In this document: one piece after another, positions 8,741 through 18,226 of the stretch | Numbering within the stretch: the first letter of the stretch is position 1 | How the letters are laid out: each line of letters starts with the position of its first letter | Source of the DNA: JAMQKA01 sp031569985 | GTDB lineage: Bacteria > Bacteroidota > Rhodothermia > Balneolales > Balneolaceae | Length of the DNA: 64,000 nucleotides | Direction: 5' to 3' | Assembly: GCF_031569985.1 (NCBI RefSeq) | Contig: NZ_JAMQKA010000014.1 | Span: forward strand, 1 to 64,000 | Made by a program: the position numbers and the translations under genes | Notes under the pieces: model-generated | The model's database searches: none | What the model was told of the DNA's origin: nothing | The model's input: only the letters and a program-made list of their open reading frames with translations

Positions 8741-9430
8741 TTGCAAAAGAAACTGGACAAACTTTTTACACTTCTCAAACAAACACCGAGGGGACCTTAC
8801 TTTAATCCCTGGTACCATCAGGATGAAGCACATGACCTCAATTCTTCATCTCCCAATGTGCGCCGGAAACAGCTGCGAACCTATCTCTCAGATCGACTGG
8901 AATCAGCCAGGTATCTCTGCGTGGCAGAAGCACTGGGCTATCAAGGGGGACATTTTACCGGCATAGCCATGACCTCCGAACGCATTCTGCTCGGTCACCA
9001 GCAAAAACCGCACGGCATTCCGGCCGATGATGTATTCCGGGAACTCGAACCGCGCCGAACAAGCAAACCAGAGGTTATTCAAAAGGGATTCTCAGAGCCG
9101 ACCGCCACGATCATGTGGAAGGCGTTATATAAACTGGGGCTGAATCCTTTTGAAGTGGTACTGTGGAATGGGCTGGCCTGGCACCCGTATAATCCGGAAG
9201 ATGGGTTGCTAAGCAACCGAACCCCAACGGATACCGAATTGGAGGCCGGTATTCCTGCTCTCAAGACCTTTTTCGAGCTATATCCTGATGCAAAAGTGAT
9301 TGCCGTTGGCCGCAAGTCGGAACATTGCCTGGATCTGCTGGATGTTGACTACATCCCGGTTCGCCACCCGGCTAACGGCGGCGCTCCCAAATTCCGTCGC
9401 CAAATGAAAGATTTGATTGAACACGGATGA
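8741..9430 (+). CDS. Uracil-DNA glycosylase family protein
   Basis: 229-residue member of the uracil-DNA glycosylase superfamily (base-excision removal of uracil). Visible blocks are GYQGGHFTGIAMTSER (about 67-82, the water-activating/uracil pocket loop region), a VVLWNGLAWHPYNP strand-loop (about 141-154), and the C-terminal DNA-intercalation-type motif VRHPANGGAPKFRRQM (about 207-222). An in-frame stop at 8720 and the lack of ATG make the TTG at 8741 the only reasonable start. It lacks the GQDPYH motif of family 1 Ung, so it belongs to a broader, less characterised bacterial branch. Convergent with ppc over a shared terminator. Confidence 0.8.
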   Translation: MQKKLDKLFTLLKQTPRGPYFNPWYHQDEAHDLNSSSPNVRRKQLRTYLSDRLESARYLCVAEALGYQGGHFTGIAMTSERILLGHQQKPHGIPADDVFRELEPRRTSKPEVIQKGFSEPTATIMWKALYKLGLNPFEVVLWNGLAWHPYNPEDGLLSNRTPTDTELEAGIPALKTFFELYPDAKVIAVGRKSEHCLDLLDVDYIPVRHPANGGAPKFRRQMKDLIEHG

Positions 9431-9466
9431 CACAGAGTATGCAGATTGGCTCAGAATTATAAAAAA

Positions 9467-9497
9467 TTTGGTTCCGCTGCCTGGCAACGGAACCAAA
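9467..9497. terminator. Bidirectional terminator between the glycosylase gene and ppc
   Basis: A perfect 10-bp stem, TTTGGTTCCG (9467-9476) and CGGAACCAAA (9488-9497), with an 11-nt loop. On the minus strand it is followed by TTTTTT, so it suits ppc; on the plus strand it is followed by an AT-rich stretch and can serve the glycosylase gene. Confidence 0.85.
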
Positions 9498-9545
9498 TGA
9501 TTATTTAAATGTGATTATACTGAATCGTCAATTTTGAGTTGACCA

Positions 9546-9576
9546 ATTCAACATTCATCATTCAAAATTAGAATTA
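9546..9576 (-). repeat. Degenerate heptad array directly after the ppc stop codon
   Basis: On the plus strand ATTCAAC, ATTCATC, ATTCAAA and ATTAGAA follow each other at 7-bp steps (9546-9573). In gene sense these are TTTGAAT / GATGAAT / GTTGAAT units. They begin within three bases of the ppc TAG (9577-9579). Confidence 0.75.
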
Positions 9577-12411
9577 CTAACCCGTGCTCTGCATGGCGGC
9601 AGCAATTCCGTTAATGCTAAGGAACAGCGCTTCCCGAAGCTCCTCTTCTTCCGCTCCCCCGTTGGCATTCCACCGTTTAAGCAGATCGACCTGCATCAGG
9701 TTGAGAGGATACGTGAAAGGATTACGGAATCGGATCGATTTCTTAATCACCATACTATTATCCAGAATATCATTCAGGCCAGTAATAGAGGTGATCACCT
9801 CTTCGGCTTTTTTGAAATCATCGGAAATAATGCCGTAAAATTTTCCATCGGCATCGGTGGTATACGCGTCGGCTGTGGCAAGGTGTGTTCGAGCCATCTC
9901 TCGCTGGGCGTTGTCGAGGATGGTTTTGAAGAAGATCCACTCTTTGTACCATTTCCGGAAGAGTTTCAGATTCTCTTCATCCTTGTCGATCATCTCTTTC
10001 AGAGCAATGCCAATGCCATACCAACCTGGCACGTTGAAACGCACCTGCGTCCAGGCAAACACCCATGGTATAGCCCGCAGATTATCGAAATCAGCGGCAT
10101 CCGGTCCTTTTCGGGAAACCGGTCGTGACGCTATCGGGAGGCGACTAATGTGCTCAATTGGTGTGATTTCGGTGTACCATGGCCAAAATTCCGGGTCATC
10201 AATAAGATCACGATACGCCTTCATGGAGCGCTGCGCCACCTGTTCCATCACCTCTTCCAGCTTGTCACGATTCTCCTGCGTCGGATCATTTTCTGAGACC
10301 GTAATGCGGAGCATCGCATTGACGATCTGCTCCAAGTGTCGGCGTGTGATGGAAGCGAGCGAATAGCGGAACGAGATTACCTCTCCCTGCTCAGTAAAAC
10401 GGATACGCCCGTTGTTGCTAATCGGCGGGAGCGCCAGGATTGCCTGGTTTGAACGACCACCACCACGACCAACGGTACCACCGCGACCGTGGAATAACCG
10501 GAAATCAACATCATATTCGCGACATACTTTGCCAAGATCCTGCTGAGCTTTTTCGAGCGCCCAGTTGGCCATCCAGTAACCGCCATCTTTGTTACTATCG
10601 GAATATCCCAGCATAATTTCCTGGAAATCGTTCCGGGCTGCTACCTGCTTGGCGTAGAGCTCATTTTCGTAAATAGTACTCATGATATCGCCGCACTCTT
10701 CAAGGTCTTCGATTGTCTCAAAGAGCGGAACCAGGTCCAGTTGACTTGTGACCTCATCCTGCTCATTACTCCAGAGTCCTCGCTCTTTGGCAAGTATAAG
10801 CACCTCCATCATGTCGCTTATGCCATGGGTCATACTGATGATATAGCAGCCGAAACTGTTTTCATCCAGTTCCTGCATGTCGCCGATAAGCTGGAATACA
10901 TCCAACAGTTCCTGTGTGTTGTCGGAAACACTGGCTTTTACCGGGCAGAGGGGTCGCGGGTTGGAAAGTTCCTGGGTTAAGATCTTTACTTTCTCCTCTT
11001 CCGAAAGGCCTTGATAATCGTCCGTAACTTTTGCCAGCGAGAGCAGTTCTGATACCGCATCTTCATGCAATTTACTATGCTGTCGGATATCAAGACTGGC
11101 CAGGTGGAAACCGAAAGTTCGGGCCCGTATCAACAGGTCATTGAGCTTTCCGTAGCTGCTGACCCCCTTGAGACCACCCTCGGCCAGGCTTTCCTTAATA
11201 AGCTGCAGATCGCTAATAAAGTCAGAGGCCTTGTACTTTTGCGCTTCTTCCAAGACTTCTCCTTTCCTACCTTCACGGATCGTCTTCAGCTGATGACGCA
11301 GCTTGTGCATAATCAGGGTTACTTTCTGCCGGTAAGGCTCATGCTGATACAAACGCTGGTACCGCTCGGAGAGTGAAAAATGCTTTTTATCCTCTTCAAT
11401 AGAGGCTTCCAGCTCCTCGGTAATAGTGTATTTGTTATTGGAAACACTGAGATAGCGACGCATTTCGTCGAGCTCTTCCAGGTAAAGCTTCAATACGTTT
11501 TCCCGCTGCTCCAGGATGGTGTTCCAGGTTACATCCACCGTCACCTTGGGGTTCCCATCGCGGTCACTTCCAATCCAGGAACGGTATCTCAGAATTGTCG
11601 GAAGATCAGGCACGGTGTCATAATAGGTTTTAAACGCCTCCCGGAGATCATCATAAAGTACGGGAATCGTCTCCCAGATGGAGTTCATAAAATAGAACAT
11701 GCCGTTTTCCACTTCATCCTCTACCGTCACGCGCGCCGAGCGTACCTCATCGGTGGCCAGCAGCAGGTGAATTTCGTTAAGGATCTCCAGCACCGCCGTT
11801 TTACGCTCATCGGGGGTATACTGTTCCTGCTCCAGCTTGGAAATCATGGAGGTAATATGCTGCTGTTTCACCAGGATACTGTGGCGCCGGGCTTCAGTCG
11901 GGTGTGCGGTAATGGTCGGCTGAATATCCAGCTTGCCGATCACTTCCATCGCCTCTTCCTTACTGTATCCCTTCTGACTCAGCTGGTAGACCGCTTCTGC
12001 AATACTTTCTGTGCGAGGCGAGTCCGCCGTAGTTTGAAACGAACGTTCCCGGTTGATCCGGGTAATCTCGTGCTGCTCAAGTGAGTTAATCAGGTGAAAA
12101 TATACGGTATAGTACCGCAACAGCGAGCTAATCTTTTCAGTGGACAGGCCACCGATCTTTTCTTTTAGCTCTTCCATAGTCTCTTCGTCACCCTCATCAA
12201 ACGCCTTGGCGGCCAGTTTTGGGAGCTCGGTAATATCCTCAATAAGATCGGCATCATCTTTATCAGTAATAACTTCTTCCAAGAACTGGGAGAGGCTTTT
12301 TATCTGATGCCCGAGATTTTCACTAATTTCACTTTTTTCGGCAAAATAATCAGTAGTTTTTTCCCACAGCATTCGTGTTGGTCTCGTTTTATTATCTTTA
12401 ACTAGTTCCAT
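9577..12411 (-). CDS. ppc: Phosphoenolpyruvate carboxylase
   Basis: 944 residues from the ATG at 12411 (a TTG two codons upstream also opens the frame). Carboxylates PEP to oxaloacetate to refill the TCA cycle. Catalytic blocks are all present: TAHPTEARR (about 168-176, catalytic His), GSDRDGNPKVT (about 280) and the glycine-rich FHGRGGTVGRGGG loop (about 638-650). The C-terminus is NGIAAAMQSTG, unlike the classical NTG ending only in its last contacts. Length is normal (880-960). Monocistronic; divergent from tag and convergent with the uracil-DNA glycosylase gene. Confidence in identity is very high. Confidence 0.97.
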   Translation of the reverse strand: MELVKDNKTRPTRMLWEKTTDYFAEKSEISENLGHQIKSLSQFLEEVITDKDDADLIEDITELPKLAAKAFDEGDEETMEELKEKIGGLSTEKISSLLRYYTVYFHLINSLEQHEITRINRERSFQTTADSPRTESIAEAVYQLSQKGYSKEEAMEVIGKLDIQPTITAHPTEARRHSILVKQQHITSMISKLEQEQYTPDERKTAVLEILNEIHLLLATDEVRSARVTVEDEVENGMFYFMNSIWETIPVLYDDLREAFKTYYDTVPDLPTILRYRSWIGSDRDGNPKVTVDVTWNTILEQRENVLKLYLEELDEMRRYLSVSNNKYTITEELEASIEEDKKHFSLSERYQRLYQHEPYRQKVTLIMHKLRHQLKTIREGRKGEVLEEAQKYKASDFISDLQLIKESLAEGGLKGVSSYGKLNDLLIRARTFGFHLASLDIRQHSKLHEDAVSELLSLAKVTDDYQGLSEEEKVKILTQELSNPRPLCPVKASVSDNTQELLDVFQLIGDMQELDENSFGCYIISMTHGISDMMEVLILAKERGLWSNEQDEVTSQLDLVPLFETIEDLEECGDIMSTIYENELYAKQVAARNDFQEIMLGYSDSNKDGGYWMANWALEKAQQDLGKVCREYDVDFRLFHGRGGTVGRGGGRSNQAILALPPISNNGRIRFTEQGEVISFRYSLASITRRHLEQIVNAMLRITVSENDPTQENRDKLEEVMEQVAQRSMKAYRDLIDDPEFWPWYTEITPIEHISRLPIASRPVSRKGPDAADFDNLRAIPWVFAWTQVRFNVPGWYGIGIALKEMIDKDEENLKLFRKWYKEWIFFKTILDNAQREMARTHLATADAYTTDADGKFYGIISDDFKKAEEVITSITGLNDILDNSMVIKKSIRFRNPFTYPLNLMQVDLLKRWNANGGAEEEELREALFLSINGIAAAMQSTG

Positions 12412-12448
12412 ATACAAACAAATTTATAAACCGACGGAGGCCTAATAT

Positions 12449-13039
12449 ATGAAAAATAGATGTCAGTGGTGTGAGGATACTTTTCCCGAATATGTACGCT
12501 ATCACGACGAGGAGTGGGGTGTACCGGTTACAGACGATAAGGCACAGTTCGAGTTTTTGGTGCTTGAGAGCGCCCAGGCTGGCCTGAGTTGGGGTACTAT
12601 TTTAAAAAAACGGGAGGGCTACAGGAAGGCTTTTGCCAATTTTGATGTCGAAGAAGTAGCCCGTTTTGACGAACAAAGAATCCAGCAATTAAAACAAAAT
12701 CCGGAAATTATCCGGAATGAACAGAAAATCCGGGCAGCGGTAAATAACGCGCAAAAAGTGATTGAGTTGCAGGAACACTACGGCAGTTTTTCGAATTATA
12801 TCTGGTCATTTGTGGATGGGAAACCGGTAAATAATCGCTGGACCAAGTTACAACAGGTACCGGCTACGTCAGAAGAATCGGATCATTTGGCAGCCGATCT
12901 TAAAAAACGGGGCTTCAAATTTATAGGCAGCACCATCATATATGCCCACATGCAGGCCACAGGAATGGTAAATGATCATACCACCTCTTGTTTCAGGCAC
13001 AACGAGGTTGAAAAAATGCACCAAAATTTTACATTATAA
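12449..13039 (+). CDS. tag: DNA-3-methyladenine glycosylase I
   Basis: 196-residue Tag-family glycosylase that excises 3-methyladenine from alkylated DNA. The N-terminal RCQWC / RYHDEEWGVP blocks hold zinc ligands C5 and H19. The C-terminal MVNDHTTSC carries the matching His and Cys, completing the HhH zinc snap. ESAQAGLSWGTIL (about 47-59) is the conserved base-pocket helix. Length equals E. coli Tag (187) within a few residues. It starts only 37 nt from the divergent ppc ATG, so the two share a short promoter region, with an AGGAGG-like GGAGG upstream (12436-12440). Monocistronic. Confidence 0.95.
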   Translation: MKNRCQWCEDTFPEYVRYHDEEWGVPVTDDKAQFEFLVLESAQAGLSWGTILKKREGYRKAFANFDVEEVARFDEQRIQQLKQNPEIIRNEQKIRAAVNNAQKVIELQEHYGSFSNYIWSFVDGKPVNNRWTKLQQVPATSEESDHLAADLKKRGFKFIGSTIIYAHMQATGMVNDHTTSCFRHNEVEKMHQNFTL

Positions 13040-13264
13040 GGTAGCTTTTTTACCTAGGTGTTTACAGGATCAGCATTAATAATTATCGGTATATCTTCCT
13101 TTAAACTCTATTAAGCTATAAAATGCCGATAATACAATGAGTTATTTGTATCAGGAGTTTTAACAGCAACTTTATATCACAAATTCGAAGTTTTTTCTAT
13201 TTTATAACCCATTTTTAACCTAACAAATGATCTATTTCATCTAATTACTAAAGCATTTACCGCT

Positions 13265-13468
13265 ATGCGCTCAAAGTTTACTATAGACGAAGTTAGTCAG
13301 ATGCTGGACATGAAACCTTCGGAAGTCGAATCAGAACTCGAAGACGGATATCTGGGGTATACTTTTGATAATGGCGAAAAAAAGGTCACCCTTTATGATC
13401 TTGAAAAGTATATGGGAGCGGAACGTACCCGTGAAATTACCCAGGAATTTTTACAGCAAAACTCGTAA
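13265..13468 (+). CDS. Small helix-turn-helix (MerR/excisionase-like) protein
   Basis: 67-residue acidic protein. FTIDEVSQMLDMKPSEVESELEDGYL-type spacing looks like the winged helix of MerR/excisionase small DNA-binding proteins, followed by TLYDLEKYMGAERTREITQEFLQ as an amphipathic helix. Start ATG at 13265; a 225-nt AT-rich leader precedes it. No partner gene is adjacent. Codon use resembles its neighbours, so I take it as real. It might be a regulator or nucleoid-associated protein; the DNA-binding role is inferred from the helix pattern only. Confidence 0.6.
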   Translation: MRSKFTIDEVSQMLDMKPSEVESELEDGYLGYTFDNGEKKVTLYDLEKYMGAERTREITQEFLQQNS

Positions 13469-13694
13469 TCTGTATCTGAGAGTTATCTCGGATAAGAATT
13501 CGACCACTTTTATAATTTGGGCTTTCTTCCCCCTTGGGAATTCGGAGTGGCTAATTACCTGACTTTAGCATATATCATCGGCATGCGCCCCCTTTATTAG
13601 GCCTAACAGGTATAGTAGTTTCAGGGTAGTGGGGATTTTGGGAATAAATTTTACGATTCACTCAAGGATACCCCAGATCTGTGTTATTCGTTTA

Positions 13695-14444
13695 CTACAA
13701 ATTCATATAAATTATGTAGGCACCCATTAAGGCCAAAAAGAGGGCAAATCCTTTTTTCAATCCTTCCTGGGAAACCTGGTCTCCAATTTTTTTGCCGGCC
13801 AAACTTCCGAGGATGCCAATTCCTGAGAAAATGACTAAGAGAGACCAGTTTACCGAAAGATCGAAGGATTGAAGTACATCAAGGTATTTATAAAACCCGC
13901 TGAAACTTTTCATCGATATGATAACCAGGCTGGTGCCCACAGCAAGGGTAATGGGTAAACCCTCCATCAACACCAGTGCCGGTACGATCAAAAATCCACC
14001 ACCAACGCCTACAAAACCGGTCAACACCCCCACACCGATTCCTTCTAGAATTATTTTGTACCGCGGATAATCGCCGTAGGAACTTTCCAGTGTCGCGTGG
14101 TTTCTATACATCATGATGGCAGCAATGATCATCACAAAGGCAAACACAACAAGCTGCAGCGTGCCGGAAACATACTTTGCCAGGAAAGCGCCGCCGTAGG
14201 TCCCAGCCATGCCCGGAAGACCAAAGTAGAGTACGCTTCTCCAGTGCACCCTATTCTTAATGGCATAAGGAATAGCGCCTGCCAGACTTATGGTTCCTAC
14301 AATACCAAGGGATTCCGCAATAGCTAGTTTTTCTGGTTCATCTACGAGGTAAACAAGCACAGGCACTGTCAGGATGGAGCCCCCGGATCCCAACAACCCC
14401 AGGGATATACCTACAAGTAGCGCTCCAAGCCAGGCCCAAAACAT
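13695..14444 (-). CDS. Sulfite exporter TauE/SafE family membrane protein
   Basis: 249-residue permease with about eight hydrophobic helices. It shows the duplicated family signature: GISLGLLGSGGSILTVPVLVYL near the N-terminus and GVGVLTGFVGVGGGFLIVPAL in the middle (about 136-156). TauE/SafE proteins move sulfite, sulfonates or other sulfur oxyanions. Last gene of a minus-strand run after the MBL-rhodanese gene, 44 nt downstream of it. In that context it probably exports sulfite produced by persulfide oxidation. Start ATG at 14444 with AAAGGAGG close upstream. Confidence 0.88.
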   Translation of the reverse strand: MFWAWLGALLVGISLGLLGSGGSILTVPVLVYLVDEPEKLAIAESLGIVGTISLAGAIPYAIKNRVHWRSVLYFGLPGMAGTYGGAFLAKYVSGTLQLVVFAFVMIIAAIMMYRNHATLESSYGDYPRYKIILEGIGVGVLTGFVGVGGGFLIVPALVLMEGLPITLAVGTSLVIISMKSFSGFYKYLDVLQSFDLSVNWSLLVIFSGIGILGSLAGKKIGDQVSQEGLKKGFALFLALMGAYIIYMNL

Positions 14445-14488
14445 AAGTCCTCCTTTGAAAAATGATCGGCCAAAACGTCTCGACTCAT

Positions 14489-15901
14489 TTACTTTTTAAC
14501 GAGATCCGGCCAGTTATTAATATGATCATCCACTAATTTCACGCGGTAACCATTGCGTTGTAATAATGCCGCTGAGGCAGAAGCGCGCCCCCCCGACTGA
14601 CAGTGAACCAGCAGGGTTTTGTCTTTTGGCAACTCCTCCAGGTGCTCCAATAACCTGGTATGAGCTATGTTGATCGCCCCCTCGATATGCTCTTCTTCAT
14701 ATTCTGTAGCCTTTCGGACATCCAGTACGGCGGAGTCTTCAGCATTTATCAGACCTTGCAGCTTCCCGAAATCAGTGCGCTCAATATGATCAAGGGGTTC
14801 CCCCTTCTCCTGGTAATCAGATAAATCTGCCGGCGTGATGTATCCTTCAACGTTATCGAGGCCGATCCTGATCAGCGCGCGTACCGCTTCCTCGAGGCGC
14901 TCCGGTTCTATAACGAGATATATCCGCTCCTCTTCCCTGATAAATGAGCCGCTCACAGTATCAAAATTTTTGTCCAGGGGACTCGACAATGAACCTGAAA
15001 TATGTCCATCCACGAAGTCAGATCGATTCCGGGTATCCAGGATAACAGCTCCTTCGCCACAGCCCTCTTCTATAAAACCTTCCGTCTCCAGGTGTTGCGG
15101 TTGAGGAAGTTTACCCAGTAACTTGGGTCCCCTGCGGTTGTCGCGCTTCATACGGGCAAAATAGAGCGGGGGCTCCGGTTGGCCCTCAAGGATAAAATCA
15201 ACAAAATTCTGCTCGCTGCTCGCTGCTTTTATGGAGGGATTAAAACGCAGCTCATATCCCACCGTGGATTCTGGAACCGCTCCCAATGCCTTTCCGCAGG
15301 CACTTCCGGCCCCGTGCCCCGGCCACACCTGCAGGTACTCTGGCTGCCGCATAAACTCGGTTACCGAGTCGTAAAGTGTTCGTGCCGATGATTCCATCAC
15401 GCCCTTTTGACCGGCTGCTGTCTCAAGCAAATCCGGGCGACCGACGTCGCCGACAAAAATAAAATCTCCTGTTATCAGTCCCATCGGATCATCGGCGGCA
15501 GCACCATCGGTTACTTTGTAGGTGAGGTGCTCTGGCGTATGCCCCGGGGTATGCCACGCCTCAAAATGGATATTCCCGATGCTGAAGCGGTCGCCGTCTT
15601 TAAGCAGCTGGTAATTGTAATCACTGTTAATAAGCCATTCGTACCTCCAGTCATCACCTCCCTCATCAGAAGCATAAATCTTTACACCTTTCTCGGCGAA
15701 TTCCCGCGCACCTGTCAAGTAATCGGCATGGATGTGGGTATCAGCTGCAGCTATAATCTCGAGTCCTTCTCTATTCGCAAATTCCTCGTACCGGTCGATA
15801 TCTCTCATTGGATCAATAATAATGGCTTCTCCCGAAGCCTGACACCCAACCATATACGCATACTGCGCTAGCTTCTCTTCAAAAATTTGTTTAAAAAACA
15901 T
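14489..15901 (-). CDS. MBL-fold persulfide dioxygenase-like hydrolase fused to two rhodanese domains
   Basis: 470 residues from the ATG at 15901 (a TTG 11 codons upstream is less likely). The N-terminal beta-lactamase fold is of ETHE1/persulfide-dioxygenase type, with THIHADYLTGA (metal-binding HxHxD), HTPGHTPEHLTY, GDFIFVGDVGRPDL and WPGHGAGSACG. It is followed by a first rhodanese-like domain (ILDTRNRSDFVDGHI) without an active Cys, and a second with LLVHCQSGGRAS, whose Cys is the sulfur acceptor. Such BLH-type proteins oxidise glutathione or protein persulfide to sulfite while handling sulfane sulfur. Middle of the sulfur operon between YeeE-like halves and TauE. Confidence 0.9.
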   Translation of the reverse strand: MFFKQIFEEKLAQYAYMVGCQASGEAIIIDPMRDIDRYEEFANREGLEIIAAADTHIHADYLTGAREFAEKGVKIYASDEGGDDWRYEWLINSDYNYQLLKDGDRFSIGNIHFEAWHTPGHTPEHLTYKVTDGAAADDPMGLITGDFIFVGDVGRPDLLETAAGQKGVMESSARTLYDSVTEFMRQPEYLQVWPGHGAGSACGKALGAVPESTVGYELRFNPSIKAASSEQNFVDFILEGQPEPPLYFARMKRDNRRGPKLLGKLPQPQHLETEGFIEEGCGEGAVILDTRNRSDFVDGHISGSLSSPLDKNFDTVSGSFIREEERIYLVIEPERLEEAVRALIRIGLDNVEGYITPADLSDYQEKGEPLDHIERTDFGKLQGLINAEDSAVLDVRKATEYEEEHIEGAINIAHTRLLEHLEELPKDKTLLVHCQSGGRASASAALLQRNGYRVKLVDDHINNWPDLVKK

Positions 15902-15994
15902 GACGCATATCTCTATAGTTTTGGCAAATTTCAAATAACGCTAACAACTCTCTCTACTTTGTTATTTGATGCATTATTGTTTAATAATTTTTAC

Positions 15995-16402
15995 CTAATG
16001 GGGTAACTTGGGTCTGAGGTATCCATACACCCATGCTCCCACGATAGCACTTACCAGTGGAACCAGCATAATCAGCAGTCCGCTGCCACTCAGTACATAC
16101 AATGGGCCCGGACACGCCCCAGTCAGCGCCCATCCCAATCCAAAAATTAATCCACCCAACACATAGCGTTTGTTAAGTGAATTGTCTTTGGATTTAACCT
16201 TCATCTCATTTCCATCCGCATCCTTCAATTCAAAGCGGTTGATAATCCAAACTGAAAGTGCCCCGATTGCAATCGCTGAACCGAGCACACCGTACATATG
16301 GATGGAATCGAAACGAAACATCTCTTGTATACGAAACCAAGAGACAACTTCTGATTTAATCAATACAAAACCGAAAAATATTCCTGCAAACAAGTACCTC
16401 AT
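15995..16402 (-). CDS. YeeE/YedE-family half transporter (DUF6691 type, second half)
   Basis: 135-residue membrane protein with about four helices. WALTGACPGPLYVLSGSGLL (about 94-113) contains the Cys-bearing motif of YeeE/YedE sulfur transporters. It pairs with the neighbouring 189-residue gene as the C-terminal half of a split transporter (PmpA/PmpB arrangement), which takes up thiosulfate or sulfane sulfur. Only 23 nt separate the two. The MBL-rhodanese gene follows after 93 nt. Start ATG at 16402. Confidence 0.85.
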   Translation of the reverse strand: MRYLFAGIFFGFVLIKSEVVSWFRIQEMFRFDSIHMYGVLGSAIAIGALSVWIINRFELKDADGNEMKVKSKDNSLNKRYVLGGLIFGLGWALTGACPGPLYVLSGSGLLIMLVPLVSAIVGAWVYGYLRPKLPH

Positions 16403-16425
16403 CGATACAAAATTTTACGCTTTAA

Positions 16426-16992
16426 TTATAAACTTAGGATGAAGGGCAACAGTAAATAGGTTACAATAAGCCCCCCAATAAAAAAACCTACAGTGGAAAT
16501 CAGTGATGCCTTTTGGAATGTAGCCATGCCCGTAATAGCGTGGCCGGATGTGCATCCCCCGGCGTAGCGGGCACCAAAGCCCACCAGGAACCCGCCCAGT
16601 ATCATGACGATGAGTCCTTTTACAGAAAGCAGGTTTGTCAAGTTGAAAAGGTCATTCGGAATCATTCCGTCAAAATCACTGATTCCCAACGCGGCAAGAT
16701 CCTGCCTGGTTTCAGTAGCGAGCTGAATTGGTTCAGGATTATCAAAGACAAAACCACCCAGGAAGCCCCCGATAATCATACCGGCTACCAACCAGAGGTT
16801 CCAACTGCTAGCTCTCCAGTTGTAGTTAAAATATTCGATTTTGGACGGTAACGTAGCGGAGCAGACATGCCGAAAACTCGATGACACGCCAAACGATCTG
16901 TTACCGATATACAGCAGAAGTGGCAGCATCAACCCAATTAACGGACCTGCAATGTACCAGGGCCACGGTTCTGTTAGCAACTCTGTAATCAT
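16426..16992 (-). CDS. YeeE/YedE-family half transporter (first half)
   Basis: 188 residues from the ATG at 16992 (TTG two codons earlier possible). Four to five membrane segments. The diagnostic GGCTSGHAITGMATF (about 147-161) carries the sulfur-relaying Cys of the YeeE/YedE family. The central loop (residues about 80-110) is periplasmic-looking and acidic. First gene of the four-gene sulfur operon. An inverted repeat ACATGTA-AA-TACATGT 69 nt upstream (17061-17076) is a candidate operator. Confidence 0.87.
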   Translation of the reverse strand: MITELLTEPWPWYIAGPLIGLMLPLLLYIGNRSFGVSSSFRHVCSATLPSKIEYFNYNWRASSWNLWLVAGMIIGGFLGGFVFDNPEPIQLATETRQDLAALGISDFDGMIPNDLFNLTNLLSVKGLIVMILGGFLVGFGARYAGGCTSGHAITGMATFQKASLISTVGFFIGGLIVTYLLLPFILSL

Positions 16993-17060
16993 ATTCAAAA
17001 TGTTTGATTACTGTTCTTAGTAGATCAATAAAAGTATAGTAAAATCCGCAATATGACACA

Positions 17061-17076
17061 ACATGTAAATACATGT
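17061..17076. promoter_or_regulatory. Candidate operator upstream of the sulfur operon
   Basis: A perfect inverted repeat ACATGTA / TACATGT with a 2-nt spacer in the gap between the porin and the first YeeE-like gene. The position fits a repressor site for the operon; no regulator gene is adjacent, so the binding protein is unknown. Confidence 0.4.
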
Positions 17077-17202
17077 ACTGTTAACACAGTGATATAACCC
17101 ACTCAAAGGTGATAACTACTTTACAGACCGTAATCTTCTTGTTACAGCTTAACGCACAGCGCCAAAGATGGTATTCATACTAATGTATAGCGGCTTCTGT
17201 TT

Positions 17203-18226
17203 TTAAAGAGCTACCTGCATCTGCACCGTGAAGAGGTTTCCAAGATCAGGATTCAAGTGATCCTCAAGTAGTTCATAATTAAGAGAAAGGCGTGTATTTC
17301 CCTGAAGATAATAACTTGTCCCCAGCATAAGTGCAGTCAGATGGTCGTCATCTGCTGATGTATTTGGGATCGTAATATTCATATCGGGCAATAGCTTCCA
17401 GGTTTTCACTAAACTTATAGCCACCCAACAAATACCCTCCATGCATCTCCCTGCTGTTACCAGTGGACAACTCATCCTGGCGAAAAATATACTCGCTCCG
17501 CAGAAACACCGGGTTGCCCTTGTAGTTGACATCCGCACCTACCTTGTAGCGGGCTTCGTGATTATCCAAAGAGGAATTTGGCCGATACTGACCCAAGTGT
17601 CCTGATATCCCCAGCTCAAAATTATCGGCTAAATTCACCCCAACACGTCCCATCAGATCTTTGGGATCGAACTGTTCGGTTTGATTGGCCCCTTCACCGT
17701 TCACGAAAGCTACCGCATAATTCACGATGGAGTGGCGACCACTTACTCGAATGCCCACATCTCGGAACATTGTAAATGTGCTAAGTCGTCGTATGGCATT
17801 TGACCGTTCAATCGAGGGATTTAGAAAAATGGGCTGGGGACCCTCTAACCCGAAAGGAAGCAAAAACTGACCGGTACGAATCTGGAGTAGCGGATCAATA
17901 TCAAAATCGATAAACGCATTAACCAAACGGGGCGTATTGTTGGGTGGTTCTGCATACCCGCCAACCAGGTTTATACTAATGCGGTCCGTGATGTCTCCCA
18001 CAACCCCAACCCGTGCGCGGTGAATGGCAAAACGGGCGGGGGAATTGGGCGCATCATCTGCGATGAATTGCTGCTGAAGGAATCCACCAAATTTCAGTGA
18101 AGGAAAGGCTCGCTTCTGTTCATCAGTGACAGATTGCGCTACCACGCTCTCAAATTGAACTATGAGTATAAATACTAGCAAACTCGAAAAAACAATAAAT
18201 ATTGATACAGATCGGCTATTTGACAT
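17203..18226 (-). pseudogene. Porin of the phosphate-selective O/P family, interrupted by a one-base frameshift
   Basis: The first 292 codons (18226 down to 17348) give a signal peptide (about 1-31, ending VVAQS) and a beta-barrel with typical lines such as FIDFDIDPLLQIRTGQFLLPFGLEGPQ. The frame then runs into a premature TGA after DPKYISR. In another frame the sequence continues as DPNTSADDDHLTALMLGTSY and ends FTVQMQVAL, the expected porin C-terminus with an alternating last strand. Removing one C from the CCC at 17366-17368 (minus strand) restores a 340-residue protein. It may be a sequencing error or a true recent pseudogene. It lies upstream of the sulfur operon in the same direction. 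Confidence 0.85.

Noticed and set aside
11380..12084. 234-codon plus-strand frame inside ppc
   Set aside because: Antisense to a certain PEP carboxylase gene; the amino-acid makeup is a mirror of it and no domain is seen.
12419..12426. TAAATTTG on the minus strand as a ppc promoter element
   Set aside because: Only 8 nt from the start codon and lacking a TTG partner at the right spacing.
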